DNA of 64,000 nucleotides from Mycobacterium sp. IS-1590 (GTDB lineage Bacteria; Actinomycetota; Actinomycetes; Mycobacteriales; Mycobacteriaceae): the NCBI RefSeq assembly GCF_001500025.1, contig NZ_LQIW01000023.1:248001-312000 (forward strand). The letters run 5' to 3'. Below the pieces are notes generated by a model that was not told the DNA's origin, made no database searches, and saw nothing but the letters and a program-made list of their open reading frames with translations. A program made the translations under genes and the position numbers. Below, in pieces: positions 57,076 to 64,000 of this stretch. Position 1 is the stretch's first letter. Every line of letters starts with the position of its first letter.

Positions 57076-57834
57076 TCAGGTGAAGGGTGCGATCTCGACA
57101 TCCTCGGCCAGCAGCCGCTCCCGCACCGCCGTGGCGATCTGCACGGCGCCGGGCGAATCTCCGTGTACGCAGATCGAGTCGACGGTGATCGGGATCGTCG
57201 AGCCGTCCACCGCGTCCACTCGACCCGACAGCACCATTGACGCGATCCGGTCGGCGATGACGTCCGTGTCGTGCAGGACGGCGCCGCGCTGACGGCGGTC
57301 CACCAGCCGGCCGTCGGGGCGATAGGCCCGGTCGGCGAACGCCTCGGGGACAGTGCGTAATCCGAGCTGTTCGGCCTCGCGGAAGAACACCGAGCCGGTG
57401 AGCCCGAGCACCGGAAGGGTGGGATCGACGGCGTGCACGGCCTCGGCGACGGCGCGGGCCTGGTCGGTGTTCGTCACGATCGCGAAGTACAGCGCCCCAT
57501 GGGGTTTGACGTAGGTGACGGTGGTGGCGGCGGCATGCGCGATCGCCTGTAGCGCACCGATCTGGTAGATCACGTCGGCCTTGAGATCCTCGGGCGTCGC
57601 GTCGATGAACCGGCGACCGAACCCGGCCAGATCGCGATAGCTCACCTGCGCGCCGATCCGCACGTTGCGCTCGGCCGCCGCCCGGCACGCCCGCAACAGC
57701 AGGGCCGGGTCACCGGCGTGGAAGCCGCAGGCCACGTTGGCGCTGGTGACGATGTCGAGCATGGCGTCGTCGTCACCGAGCCGCCAGACCCCGAAACCCT
57801 CACCCAGGTCGGCATTCATGTCGACTGTTCTCAT
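57076..57834 (-). CDS. pxpA: 5-oxoprolinase subunit A (LamB/YcsF family)
   Basis: 252 aa. The family start MNADLGEGFG and the metal/active-site segments SANVACGFHAGDP and YVKPHGALY are clear. PxpA works with PxpB and PxpC to hydrolyse 5-oxoproline; those subunits are not in the window. ATG 57834 overlaps the bluB stop (ATGA), an unexpected pairing. The 3' end is 1 nt from the convergent FhuF-like gene. Confidence 0.9.
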   Translation of the reverse strand: MRTVDMNADLGEGFGVWRLGDDDAMLDIVTSANVACGFHAGDPALLLRACRAAAERNVRIGAQVSYRDLAGFGRRFIDATPEDLKADVIYQIGALQAIAHAAATTVTYVKPHGALYFAIVTNTDQARAVAEAVHAVDPTLPVLGLTGSVFFREAEQLGLRTVPEAFADRAYRPDGRLVDRRQRGAVLHDTDVIADRIASMVLSGRVDAVDGSTIPITVDSICVHGDSPGAVQIATAVRERLLAEDVEIAPFT

Positions 57835-58502
57835 CTCGACGACCTCGTGGACAACGATGACGGCCACCGGTTTTCGGCAACGAATTCGGCCAGGGGGCGG
57901 CCGGTCGTCCACTCGTCGATTTCGAGTTGAGGCCGGTCGGGAAACTCGGGGACCGGTCCGAGGCACAGAATCGCGACGGGCTCGGCGCCATTGGGCATGC
58001 AGAGCAATTCGGCGAGCCTGTCCGGTTCGAAGATCGACACCCAGCCCATACCGAGCCCCTCTGCGCGCGCGGCGAGCCACAGGTTCTGTATCGCGCACGA
58101 GACCGAGGCCAGGTCCATGTGTGGAAGGGTGCGACGTCCGAACACGTGCTCTCCTCTGCCGTCGCCCAGCGCGACGACCAACAGTTCGGCGCACTCGAGG
58201 ATCCCTTCGACCTTGAGTGCCAGAAACTCCTCGCCGCGTGGCCCCAACGCATCGGCGGTTCGCTCACGCTCCTCGTCGACGAGGTCGTGGATGCGTCGCC
58301 GCAGCCGGTCGTCGGTTATCCGGATGAACCGCCATGGCTGCATGAGGCCGACACTCGGGGCGGCGTGTGCGGCCTGTAGCAGCCGCACCAGCACGTCCTC
58401 GGGTATCTCCGCGCCGGGCGTGAACCGGCGCATATCCCGGCGTTCGGCGATCACCCGATAAACCGCGCGGCGTTCTTCGACGTCGAACGCGTGCTGGTCC
58501 AC
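57831..58502 (-). CDS. bluB: 5,6-dimethylbenzimidazole synthase
   Basis: 223 aa. Flavin-destructase that makes the lower ligand of B12 from FMNH2 and O2. BluB signatures are RRDMRRF at the N-terminus, APSVGLMQPWRFI, and GLGMGWVSIF. It fits the cobalamin theme of the neighbouring btu operon, though it is on the other strand. GTG 58502 has TAAGCT 6 nt upstream. Nitroreductase-fold alternatives are less likely given the PSVGLMQPW motif. Confidence 0.9.
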   Translation of the reverse strand: MDQHAFDVEERRAVYRVIAERRDMRRFTPGAEIPEDVLVRLLQAAHAAPSVGLMQPWRFIRITDDRLRRRIHDLVDEERERTADALGPRGEEFLALKVEGILECAELLVVALGDGRGEHVFGRRTLPHMDLASVSCAIQNLWLAARAEGLGMGWVSIFEPDRLAELLCMPNGAEPVAILCLGPVPEFPDRPQLEIDEWTTGRPLAEFVAENRWPSSLSTRSSR

Positions 58503-58508
58503 GCGGCC

Positions 58509-58514
58509 AGCTTA
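58509..58514 (-). promoter_or_regulatory. -10 box of a leaderless bluB promoter
   Basis: TAAGCT on the minus strand lies 6 nt before the bluB GTG. No cobalamin riboswitch can fit between, so bluB is not under the riboswitch class seen at the btu operon. Confidence 0.45.
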
Positions 58515-58532
58515 GGCCGCAGGCTGCCCGCC

Positions 58533-58560
58533 ATGATGCGAGCGACATGATGTGAGCGAC
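58533..58560. repeat. 14-bp tandem repeat in the bluB-znuA intergenic region
   Basis: ATGATGCGAGCGAC is followed directly by ATGATGTGAGCGAC, one mismatch apart. Possibly a recent duplication in the divergent promoter region. Confidence 0.6.
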
Positions 58561-58582
58561 GCGGTCCAGGAAGCGGCCGCTA

Positions 58583-58604
58583 TTGGAAACGGTTATCGTT
58601 ATCG
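58583..58604. promoter_or_regulatory. candidate Zur (FurB) box upstream of znuA
   Basis: A 22-bp element starting TTGGAAACGGTT and ending ATCGTTATCG matches the mrf element at 16 of 22 positions, with most differences being transitions. It ends 5 nt before the znuA start codon, where a bound repressor would block expression. Confidence 0.6.
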
Positions 58605-58609
58605 GTGTG

Positions 58610-59551
58610 ATGACTGTCCGGATTGCCCGCACGATCCTTGCCGGTGCGGTGCTGGCTGCTCCGCTCGGCGTGGCGGCATGCTCCAGCGGTGGCGATCGAG
58701 CCCAGGAGACGAGCGCCGCTCCGTGTCCGGTTCGGCCGGTCGACGTGGTTGTGAGCGTCGACCAGTGGGGCGACATCGTCTCCCAGCTCGGCGGCGCCTG
58801 CGCCGAGGTCGCCACGGTGCTGGCCGCCTCGGCGGCCGACCCCCATGACTTCGAGCCCGCGCCGTCCGACGCTGCGAAGTTCGAAGGGGCTCAACTCGTG
58901 GTCCTCAACGGTGGCCACTACGACGAGTGGGCGGTCAAACTCGCCGCGAGCACGGCTCCGGACGCGCCGGTCGTAGAGGCGATGGCCACCGACCACCACG
59001 GCGACGTCGGCGAGGGCGACGCCAATCCCCATGCCTGGTACGACCCCGCCGCGGTGACGGCCCTCGCCGACGCGGTCACCGCCCGATTGCGTCAACTCGC
59101 GCCCGGGGCGGCGGCGTATTTCGACGAACGGCGCAACGCGTTTGCGCAGGATCTCAAGCCGTACCATGAGCTCATCGACTCCCTGAAGGCCAAAGCCTCC
59201 GGTAAGAGCTACGCCGCGACCGAGACGTCATTCGATGACATGGGCGCGGCGCTCGGCCTGGCCAACCACACCCCCGGCGGCTATCAGGTCGCATCGTCCA
59301 ACGACTCCGAGCCGTCCCCGGCCGACCTCGGTGCCTTCCTGCAACTGCTGTCCGATCGCGGCGTGGACGTCCTGATCTACAACGCGCAAACCGAAGGCTC
59401 TGTCCCGCAACAGCTTCGGACCGCAGCCGAACAGTCGGGTGTCCCGGTGGTCGAGATCACCGAGACCCTGCCGCCGGACGCGGACTCGTTTCAGAGCTGG
59501 CAGGTCGACCAGTTGATCGCACTCGGCGAGGCTCTCGGTGTCGGAACCTGA
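58610..59551 (+). CDS. znuA: zinc ABC transporter substrate-binding lipoprotein
   Basis: 313 aa. Signal peptide ending in VAAC (lipobox). Cluster-9 metal-binding protein with ligand His in DPHDFEPAPSD, NPHAWYDP and further acidic residues; a short His-rich loop (TDHHGDVGEGD) is typical of zinc rather than manganese members. ATG 58610 is closest to the predicted operator; GTG 58607 is adjacent. It overlaps znuC by 14 nt. Confidence 0.88.
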   Translation: MTVRIARTILAGAVLAAPLGVAACSSGGDRAQETSAAPCPVRPVDVVVSVDQWGDIVSQLGGACAEVATVLAASAADPHDFEPAPSDAAKFEGAQLVVLNGGHYDEWAVKLAASTAPDAPVVEAMATDHHGDVGEGDANPHAWYDPAAVTALADAVTARLRQLAPGAAAYFDERRNAFAQDLKPYHELIDSLKAKASGKSYAATETSFDDMGAALGLANHTPGGYQVASSNDSEPSPADLGAFLQLLSDRGVDVLIYNAQTEGSVPQQLRTAAEQSGVPVVEITETLPPDADSFQSWQVDQLIALGEALGVGT

Positions 59552-60341
59552 TTCCGAAGGTGATGTCGAACCCGACGTCGAGCAGGCGGCGCTGACCTTC
59601 GAGGACGTCAGCGCGGCACGTGGCGGGCGGCTGATCTGGTCGGAGGCGACGTTCGAGGTCCCCGCTGGTGGCATCGTGGCCGTCATCGGGTCGAACGGGG
59701 CCGGAAAGACCACGCTGCTGCAGATCGTGCTCGGTCTGGTGCCGCCGGCGTCCGGACACGTCCGCGTCTTCGGCCAACCGGCCGGCGCGCTCAACAAGTC
59801 GATCGGTTACGTCCCGCAGAACTACGCGTCGGCCTCCGGCGAGGCGATCCGCGCCCGCGACGCCGTGATGCTCGGACTCGTCGGACACCGGTGGGGTTTC
59901 GGGTGGCCGAGTCGCGAGGACAACCATCGCGTGGACGAGGTGCTCTCCGCTGTCGACGCGACCGCGGTGGCCCACAAGCGGTTGTCGCAACTCTCGGGCG
60001 GCCAACGCCAGCGGGTGGCGCTGGCCGAGGCGCTGGTCTCCAAGCCCCGCATGCTGATTCTCGACGAGCCGTTGGCCGCACTGGATCTGCGCAGCCAGCG
60101 CGAGATCGTCGCCGTGCTCGAGCGGATCAGCAAGGAGTTCGGCGTGACGATCCTCGTCGTCGCGCACGACCTCAACCCATTGCTGGGCGTGTTGACCAGC
60201 GCCATCTACCTGCTCGACGGGCATGCGCACTTCGACACCTTCGACGGCCCGGTCGACGAGACGCTGCTGAGCCACCTCTACGGCGCCAGGGTGGAAGTCG
60301 TGCACACGCCGCAGGGCGATCTGTACATGCGGAGGACGTGA
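59538..60341 (+). CDS. znuC: zinc ABC transporter ATP-binding protein
   Basis: 267 aa. Walker A GSNGAGKTT, signature LSGGQRQRVALAEAL, Walker B LILDEPLAALD, H-loop HDLN. The C-terminal GARVEVVHTPQGDLYMRR segment is typical of metal-cluster ATPases. GTG lies inside the end of znuA; the stop overlaps the znuB ATG by one base. Confidence 0.92.
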   Translation: MSEPDSEGDVEPDVEQAALTFEDVSAARGGRLIWSEATFEVPAGGIVAVIGSNGAGKTTLLQIVLGLVPPASGHVRVFGQPAGALNKSIGYVPQNYASASGEAIRARDAVMLGLVGHRWGFGWPSREDNHRVDEVLSAVDATAVAHKRLSQLSGGQRQRVALAEALVSKPRMLILDEPLAALDLRSQREIVAVLERISKEFGVTILVVAHDLNPLLGVLTSAIYLLDGHAHFDTFDGPVDETLLSHLYGARVEVVHTPQGDLYMRRT

Positions 60342-61207
60342 TGAACACGACGATGGTCGCGCTTGGCTACCAGGACAATTGGTGGCAGATCCTCACCTCG
60401 GCCTTCATGCGCAACGCCTTGATCGGGGGCACGATCGTCGCCCTGGCCGCCGGCCTGATCGGTTACTTCGTCGTCGTGCGCAACACGGCCTTCGCCGCCC
60501 ACGCGCTGGCTCACATCGGGCTGCCGGGCGCGACTGGGGCGGTGCTCGTCGGCGTGCCCGTCGGGGTGGGGCTCGGCGTGTTCTGCATCGGCGGGGCCCT
60601 GGTGATCGGGGCGCTGGGCCGCCGGGCGGCCGACCGCGAGGTGGCCACGGGAACCGTACTGGCCATGGCGACCGGTCTCGGGTTGTTCTTCAACTCGCTG
60701 GCGACCAAGAGTTCGGGCACCCTGACCAACGTCCTGTTCGGCAACCTGCTGGCCATCTCGGCCCAGCAGATCACGACGTTCGCGGTGTTGGTGGCGGTGT
60801 TGGCGGTGTGCATCGCGCTGATCTACCGGCCGCTGCTGTTCACCTCCGTCAACGCCCAGGTGGCCGATGCCAAGGGGGTGCCGGTGCGCGCTCTTTCGGT
60901 GGCGTTCATGGCGCTGCTCGGCCTGGCGGTCACGATGGCGGTGCAGGCGGTCGGCACACTGCTGCTGTTCGCGCTCGTGGTCAGCCCCGCCGCCGCGGCA
61001 ATCATGCTGACGCCGCGACCGGGCCGCGCGATCGCCCTGTCCACGGGTTTCAGCCTCGCTGCAGTATGGGCGGGTCTGGGCCTGTCGGCGATGTTCAACG
61101 CACCGCCCAGCTTCGTCATCGTGACGGTCGCGTGCAGCGTGTGGGCCGTGGTGTGGGCCGGGCAGCGCGGGCTGCGACGAACCGCCGATCGGGTGCTGGT
61201 CACCTGA
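60341..61207 (+). CDS. znuB: zinc ABC transporter permease
   Basis: 288 aa, about eight membrane helices, ABC-3 family. Signatures: LAAGLIGYFVVVRNTAFAAH near the N-terminus, HIGLPGATGA, and the late AVGTLLLFALVVSPAAAA loop contacting the ATPase. Completes znuA-znuC-znuB. LacI-type regulator follows 32 nt downstream with its own promoter box. Confidence 0.92.
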   Translation: MNTTMVALGYQDNWWQILTSAFMRNALIGGTIVALAAGLIGYFVVVRNTAFAAHALAHIGLPGATGAVLVGVPVGVGLGVFCIGGALVIGALGRRAADREVATGTVLAMATGLGLFFNSLATKSSGTLTNVLFGNLLAISAQQITTFAVLVAVLAVCIALIYRPLLFTSVNAQVADAKGVPVRALSVAFMALLGLAVTMAVQAVGTLLLFALVVSPAAAAIMLTPRPGRAIALSTGFSLAAVWAGLGLSAMFNAPPSFVIVTVACSVWAVVWAGQRGLRRTADRVLVT

Positions 61208-61225
61208 GCCCGAGGCGTGGTCGGC

Positions 61226-61231
61226 TACCCT
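61226..61231 (+). promoter_or_regulatory. -10 box of a leaderless promoter
   Basis: TACCCT lies 8 nt before ATG 61240 of the LacI-type gene, suggesting it is transcribed independently of znu. Confidence 0.4.
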
Positions 61232-61239
61232 CACCGAGC

Positions 61240-62340
61240 ATGCCGAGGAGTCCCACGCCGCGACGGCGTGCCACGCTGGCTTCCCTGGCGGCCGAACTGA
61301 AGGTCTCCCGGACCACCATCTCCAATGCCTACAACCGCCCGGACCAGTTGTCGGCCGAACTCCGCGAGCAGGTACTGGCCACCGCGAAGCGGTTGGGATA
61401 CCCGGGCCCCGACCCGGTGGCGCGCTCGTTGCGCACCCGCAAGGCCGGTGCCGTCGGCCTGATGATCACCGAGCCACTCAACTACTCGTTCAGCGATCCG
61501 GCCGCACTCGACTTCGTGGCGGGCCTGGCCGAGTCGTGTGAAGAGGCCGGGCAGGGTCTGTTGCTTGTGGCGATCGGTCCCAATCGCAGCGTCAGCGACG
61601 GTACGGCCGCGATCCTCGCCGCCGGGGTGGACGGTTTCGCCGTCTATTCGGCTTCCGACGATGACCCCTATCTGGCCACCGTCCAGCAGAGGCAGCTTCC
61701 GGTGGTGGTGATCGATCAGCCCAAGGACGTACCCGGTGCCTCTCGCGTGTGCATCGACGACCGGGGGGCGATGCGCCGACTCGCCGAACACGTTGTGCAG
61801 CTGGGTCATCGGGAGATCGGCCTGCTGACGATGCGGCTGGGCCGCGACCGGCCGCGGGGCGTACCGGGCCCCACGGTGGCCGATCCGGAACGGCTGCAGA
61901 CTCCGCACTTTCACGTGCAGCGCGAGCGCATCGCGGGGGTCCGCGACGCGATGAACGCCGCAGGGCTCGATCCGGAATCGCTGACCGTGGTGGAGAGCTA
62001 CGAGCACCTGCCGACGTCGGGCGGGGCGGCCGCGGAGGTCGCCCTCGGCGCCAACCCACGGCTGACCGCGTTGATGTGCACCGCGGACGTGCTGGCCCTG
62101 TCGGCGATGGATTACCTACGGGCGCGGGGCATTTACGTTCCCGGTCAGATGACGGTCACCGGGTTCGACGGGGTGCCCGAGGCGCTGCGGCGCGGCCTGG
62201 CCACCGTCGCGCAGCCCAGCATTGAGAAGGGCCGCCGGGCGGGCCGGCTGCTGCACCACCCGCCACGATCGGGTCTGCCCGTCGTGGAGGTGCTCGACAC
62301 CGAAGTCGTCCGGGGCCGCACGGCCGGGCCGCCCGCCTAG
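61240..62340 (+). CDS. LacI-family transcriptional regulator
   Basis: 366 aa. The N-terminal helix-turn-helix reads ATLASLAAELKVSRTTISNA, with the hinge AKRLGYPGPDPVARSLR. The effector domain is a periplasmic-binding-like fold (GLMITEPLNYSF, TALMCTADVLALSAMDYL, TVTGFDGVPEA). The third HTH helix has SRTTISNAYNRP instead of the common SxxTVSRVLN. Ligand not evident. Corresponds to Rv3575c. Overlaps the convergent kinase gene by 4 nt. Confidence 0.9.
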   Translation: MPRSPTPRRRATLASLAAELKVSRTTISNAYNRPDQLSAELREQVLATAKRLGYPGPDPVARSLRTRKAGAVGLMITEPLNYSFSDPAALDFVAGLAESCEEAGQGLLLVAIGPNRSVSDGTAAILAAGVDGFAVYSASDDDPYLATVQQRQLPVVVIDQPKDVPGASRVCIDDRGAMRRLAEHVVQLGHREIGLLTMRLGRDRPRGVPGPTVADPERLQTPHFHVQRERIAGVRDAMNAAGLDPESLTVVESYEHLPTSGGAAAEVALGANPRLTALMCTADVLALSAMDYLRARGIYVPGQMTVTGFDGVPEALRRGLATVAQPSIEKGRRAGRLLHHPPRSGLPVVEVLDTEVVRGRTAGPPA

Positions 62341-63281
62341 ATCTCGGTGATCGGTTGGCAGGCCCGCCACTGCTCCACCATCGGCGCGACGCTGTCGGCG
62401 AGCATCGGCAGCTCAGGGGCCATCGCCAGCGCCGCGATCATCGCGAGCCGGCCGGCCGCCTCGGTGATCCGCAGGACACGGTCATCGGTCGGCCGCAACC
62501 CCAGTGAGACCGCCGCCGCGTCATAGGCGGCCAGCGCGTCGGGGCCCACCATCGCCAGATCGGATTCGACCGCACCCACGGTCACGAGTTCGAAGTCCGA
62601 CCACAGCTCCCCGGCGGGTGTGGCGATCATGTTGTGGTACGGCGCATCACCGTGAATGGGCTGCACGCCGACGCCGGGGAACGCGGACTCGAATGCCGTG
62701 CGCGATGCCAGCACCGCGCCGATGACTTCCCATTCACGTTGCGCCCGTTCCAGATCCGATACCGAGACGAGATCGGGGAGATTCTGCAACGCCGCCAGCC
62801 CCTCCGGAATGTAGGAGCCGAACGGCGCCCAGAAATCCAGGTCTCCGTCGTAGTCGCGCAGTGCGGCGTGTAGTTGCGCCGTCTGTTCCATGCGCCGCAC
62901 CGGGTCCGGGTCCAGATCCGGGATCTGCTCCACGAACTGCCAGAACGTCATCGAGAACCCGTCCCGGCGAACAGGTTCGGCGGGCACCAGCGGGCTCGGC
63001 GCCACCACGGGATGCCCGCGTTCGGCGAGCCACCTGGTGACGGCGAGTTCGGCGCGCTGTTGTCCGGTCTGCACATCCGGGTTTCTTCTGTAGGACGGCG
63101 GCAGCACCGTGGGCACCCGGACGACGACGGGTTCGGGGTGAAGGTGGACGATCACGGAGAACATGTCGTAGAGCACTCGGGGATCGTCGCTGCGGAGGCC
63201 GAGGTCGGCCCCGGCGGCGGTGGCGGCGGCGACTGCGGAAGCGGTCCGCTCGGCGATCTCGGCGTCGGTCAGCACCGTCAA
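62337..63281 (-). CDS. aminoglycoside phosphotransferase-like kinase
   Basis: 314 aa. APH/choline-kinase-like fold with the catalytic loop HGDAPYHNMI (Brenner motif HGD-x4-N) and the metal Asp in WSDFELVTVG. The family phosphorylates small molecules; drug resistance should not be assumed. TTG 63281 overlaps the otsB stop (TTGA); GTG 63275 is another start. Coupling to trehalose-phosphatase may hint at sugar metabolism (compare maltokinase), but that is speculative. Confidence 0.78.
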   Translation of the reverse strand: MTVLTDAEIAERTASAVAAATAAGADLGLRSDDPRVLYDMFSVIVHLHPEPVVVRVPTVLPPSYRRNPDVQTGQQRAELAVTRWLAERGHPVVAPSPLVPAEPVRRDGFSMTFWQFVEQIPDLDPDPVRRMEQTAQLHAALRDYDGDLDFWAPFGSYIPEGLAALQNLPDLVSVSDLERAQREWEVIGAVLASRTAFESAFPGVGVQPIHGDAPYHNMIATPAGELWSDFELVTVGAVESDLAMVGPDALAAYDAAAVSLGLRPTDDRVLRITEAAGRLAMIAALAMAPELPMLADSVAPMVEQWRACQPITEI

Positions 63282-64000
63282 CCCGACCGCGAGCGGCGCG
63301 TGTCGAGCAGGTGAAGCAATGCCGCGGCGACATCTTGCGGCGATTCGACGCGATAGTTCGCCAACGTGTCGCCCGGGCCCACCTTCACACCGACATCGTC
63401 ACCGTGCAGACGGCGGAACGCCTTCTCGTCGGTGACGTCATCGCCGAAGAACACCACGGCGGTCGCGTTCTCCTGCTGCCGCAGAATGTCGACCGCCTCG
63501 CCCTTGTCCGTCTGGATCACCGCGAACTCCAGCACTTGCTTGCCTTCGGTCAGCTGGGCATTCCAGTCGGTCGCGGCCTCACGGGCCGCGGACAGCGCGG
63601 CCGCGCCGTCGCCCGCCGAGGCGTTGCGCACGTGCAGCGCGACGCTGGCCGGTTTGGTCTCGACAGTGACACCCGGCTTGCCGGATGCGATCTCGCGCAG
63701 TTCCGCCGTGATGCGTTGCAGGAGAACGTCGTCGATGTCGTGTGTGAAGCCCGTGTCGAACTCGGCGCCGTGGCTGCCGACCAGATGCACCGCGGGTGGC
63801 ATTCCCGACAGATCGCGCAGCACCTCGAGCGCGCGTCCGGAGATCAGCGCGCAGGCCGTGTCCGGAAGACCGGCGAGCGCGATCAAGGCGTCTGCGGCAT
63901 CGGCGAGTGGCCGGGCGTCGGCCGGGTTACTGACGATCGGTGCCAGCGTGCCGTCGAAATCGGCGGTGATCAGCAGCCGTGGCGCCGCGGCGGCCGAGGT
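63278..64000 (-). CDS. otsB: trehalose-6-phosphate phosphatase, N-terminus outside the window
   Basis: 240 residues visible, running off the right edge. HAD motif I DFDGTLAPIVSNP, motif II/III region LISGR, the SHGAEF segment, and motif IV FFGDDVTDEKAFRRL are those of OtsB, which dephosphorylates trehalose-6-P. It belongs to the OtsA-OtsB route to trehalose. The start codon is not in view: no ATG or GTG occurs before the HAD motif in the visible frame. Confidence 0.9.
   Translation of the reverse strand, partial: TSAAAAPRLLITADFDGTLAPIVSNPADARPLADAADALIALAGLPDTACALISGRALEVLRDLSGMPPAVHLVGSHGAEFDTGFTHDIDDVLLQRITAELREIASGKPGVTVETKPASVALHVRNASAGDGAAALSAAREAATDWNAQLTEGKQVLEFAVIQTDKGEAVDILRQQENATAVVFFGDDVTDEKAFRRLHGDDVGVKVGPGDTLANYRVESPQDVAAALLHLLDTRRSRSG

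Noticed and set aside
62337..63281. Aminoglycoside-resistance gene
   Set aside because: The APH-like fold alone does not show drug phosphorylation; it is coupled to otsB and not in a mobile context.

Overview
This window is a high-GC actinobacterial chromosome segment that I assign to a fast-growing mycobacterium (Mycolicibacterium type). Lsr2, WhiB, CarD, MhuD, LpqG, LpqF, LpqE, DisA, ClpC1 and Mrf-type proteins all occur, and the gene order follows, from memory, the M. tuberculosis H37Rv stretch from ppa (Rv3628) down to the Rv3575c regulator. The organism call rests on protein recognition and synteny; no database search was run.

Layout. 1-7.5 kb: the end of an M1 aminopeptidase translationally coupled to a Pls/PosA-type single-module peptide synthetase, a TerC membrane protein behind a yybP-ykoY (Mn2+) riboswitch, a small hypothetical gene and uraD. 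7.6-17.2 kb: ppa, a D-Ala-D-Ala carboxypeptidase, a DUF2342 metalloprotease, tilS, hpt, a molybdopterin oxidoreductase, lpqG, a zinc-type alcohol dehydrogenase and ephA. 17.3-18.5 kb: an intact IS30-family insertion sequence placed between ephA and ftsH. 18.7-30.1 kb: one long head-to-tail block, ftsH-folE-folP-folB-folK, three conserved mycobacterial genes, panC-panD-coaX and lysS, covering folate and pantothenate/CoA synthesis. 30.2-33.4 kb: lsr2 and clpC1, closed by a strong terminator. 33.4-35.2 kb: a cobalamin riboswitch controlling cbtB-cbtA and a histidine-phosphatase-like gene.

35-49.5 kb holds a YVTN beta-propeller protein, lpqF-mhuD, an alpha/beta hydrolase, a GlxA/AraC regulator, divergent mutY/canB, disA, radA, lpqE, carD, ispF, cysS and rlmB. 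ispD, normally between carD and ispF, is absent here. 49.5-64 kb is a metal/cofactor block: an ArsB/SLC13 permease, an MBL hydrolase, an Mrf/CobW-like protein diverging from a WhiB gene across a Fur-family palindrome, a second cobalamin riboswitch followed by btuF-btuC-btuD and a FhuF-like protein, then pxpA, bluB, znuA-znuC-znuB behind an element resembling the mrf one, a LacI regulator, an aminoglycoside-phosphotransferase-like kinase and the 3' part of otsB.

How it works together: two cobalamin riboswitches put cobalt uptake (CbtAB) and corrinoid uptake (BtuFCD) under B12 feedback, and BluB supplies the lower ligand. A shared 22-bp motif suggests that zinc sparing (mrf) and zinc import (znu) are controlled together. 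Many genes show a TANNNT box 6-8 nt before the start codon, as expected for mycobacterial leaderless transcripts, including a 28-codon ORF whose stop overlaps the cysS start.
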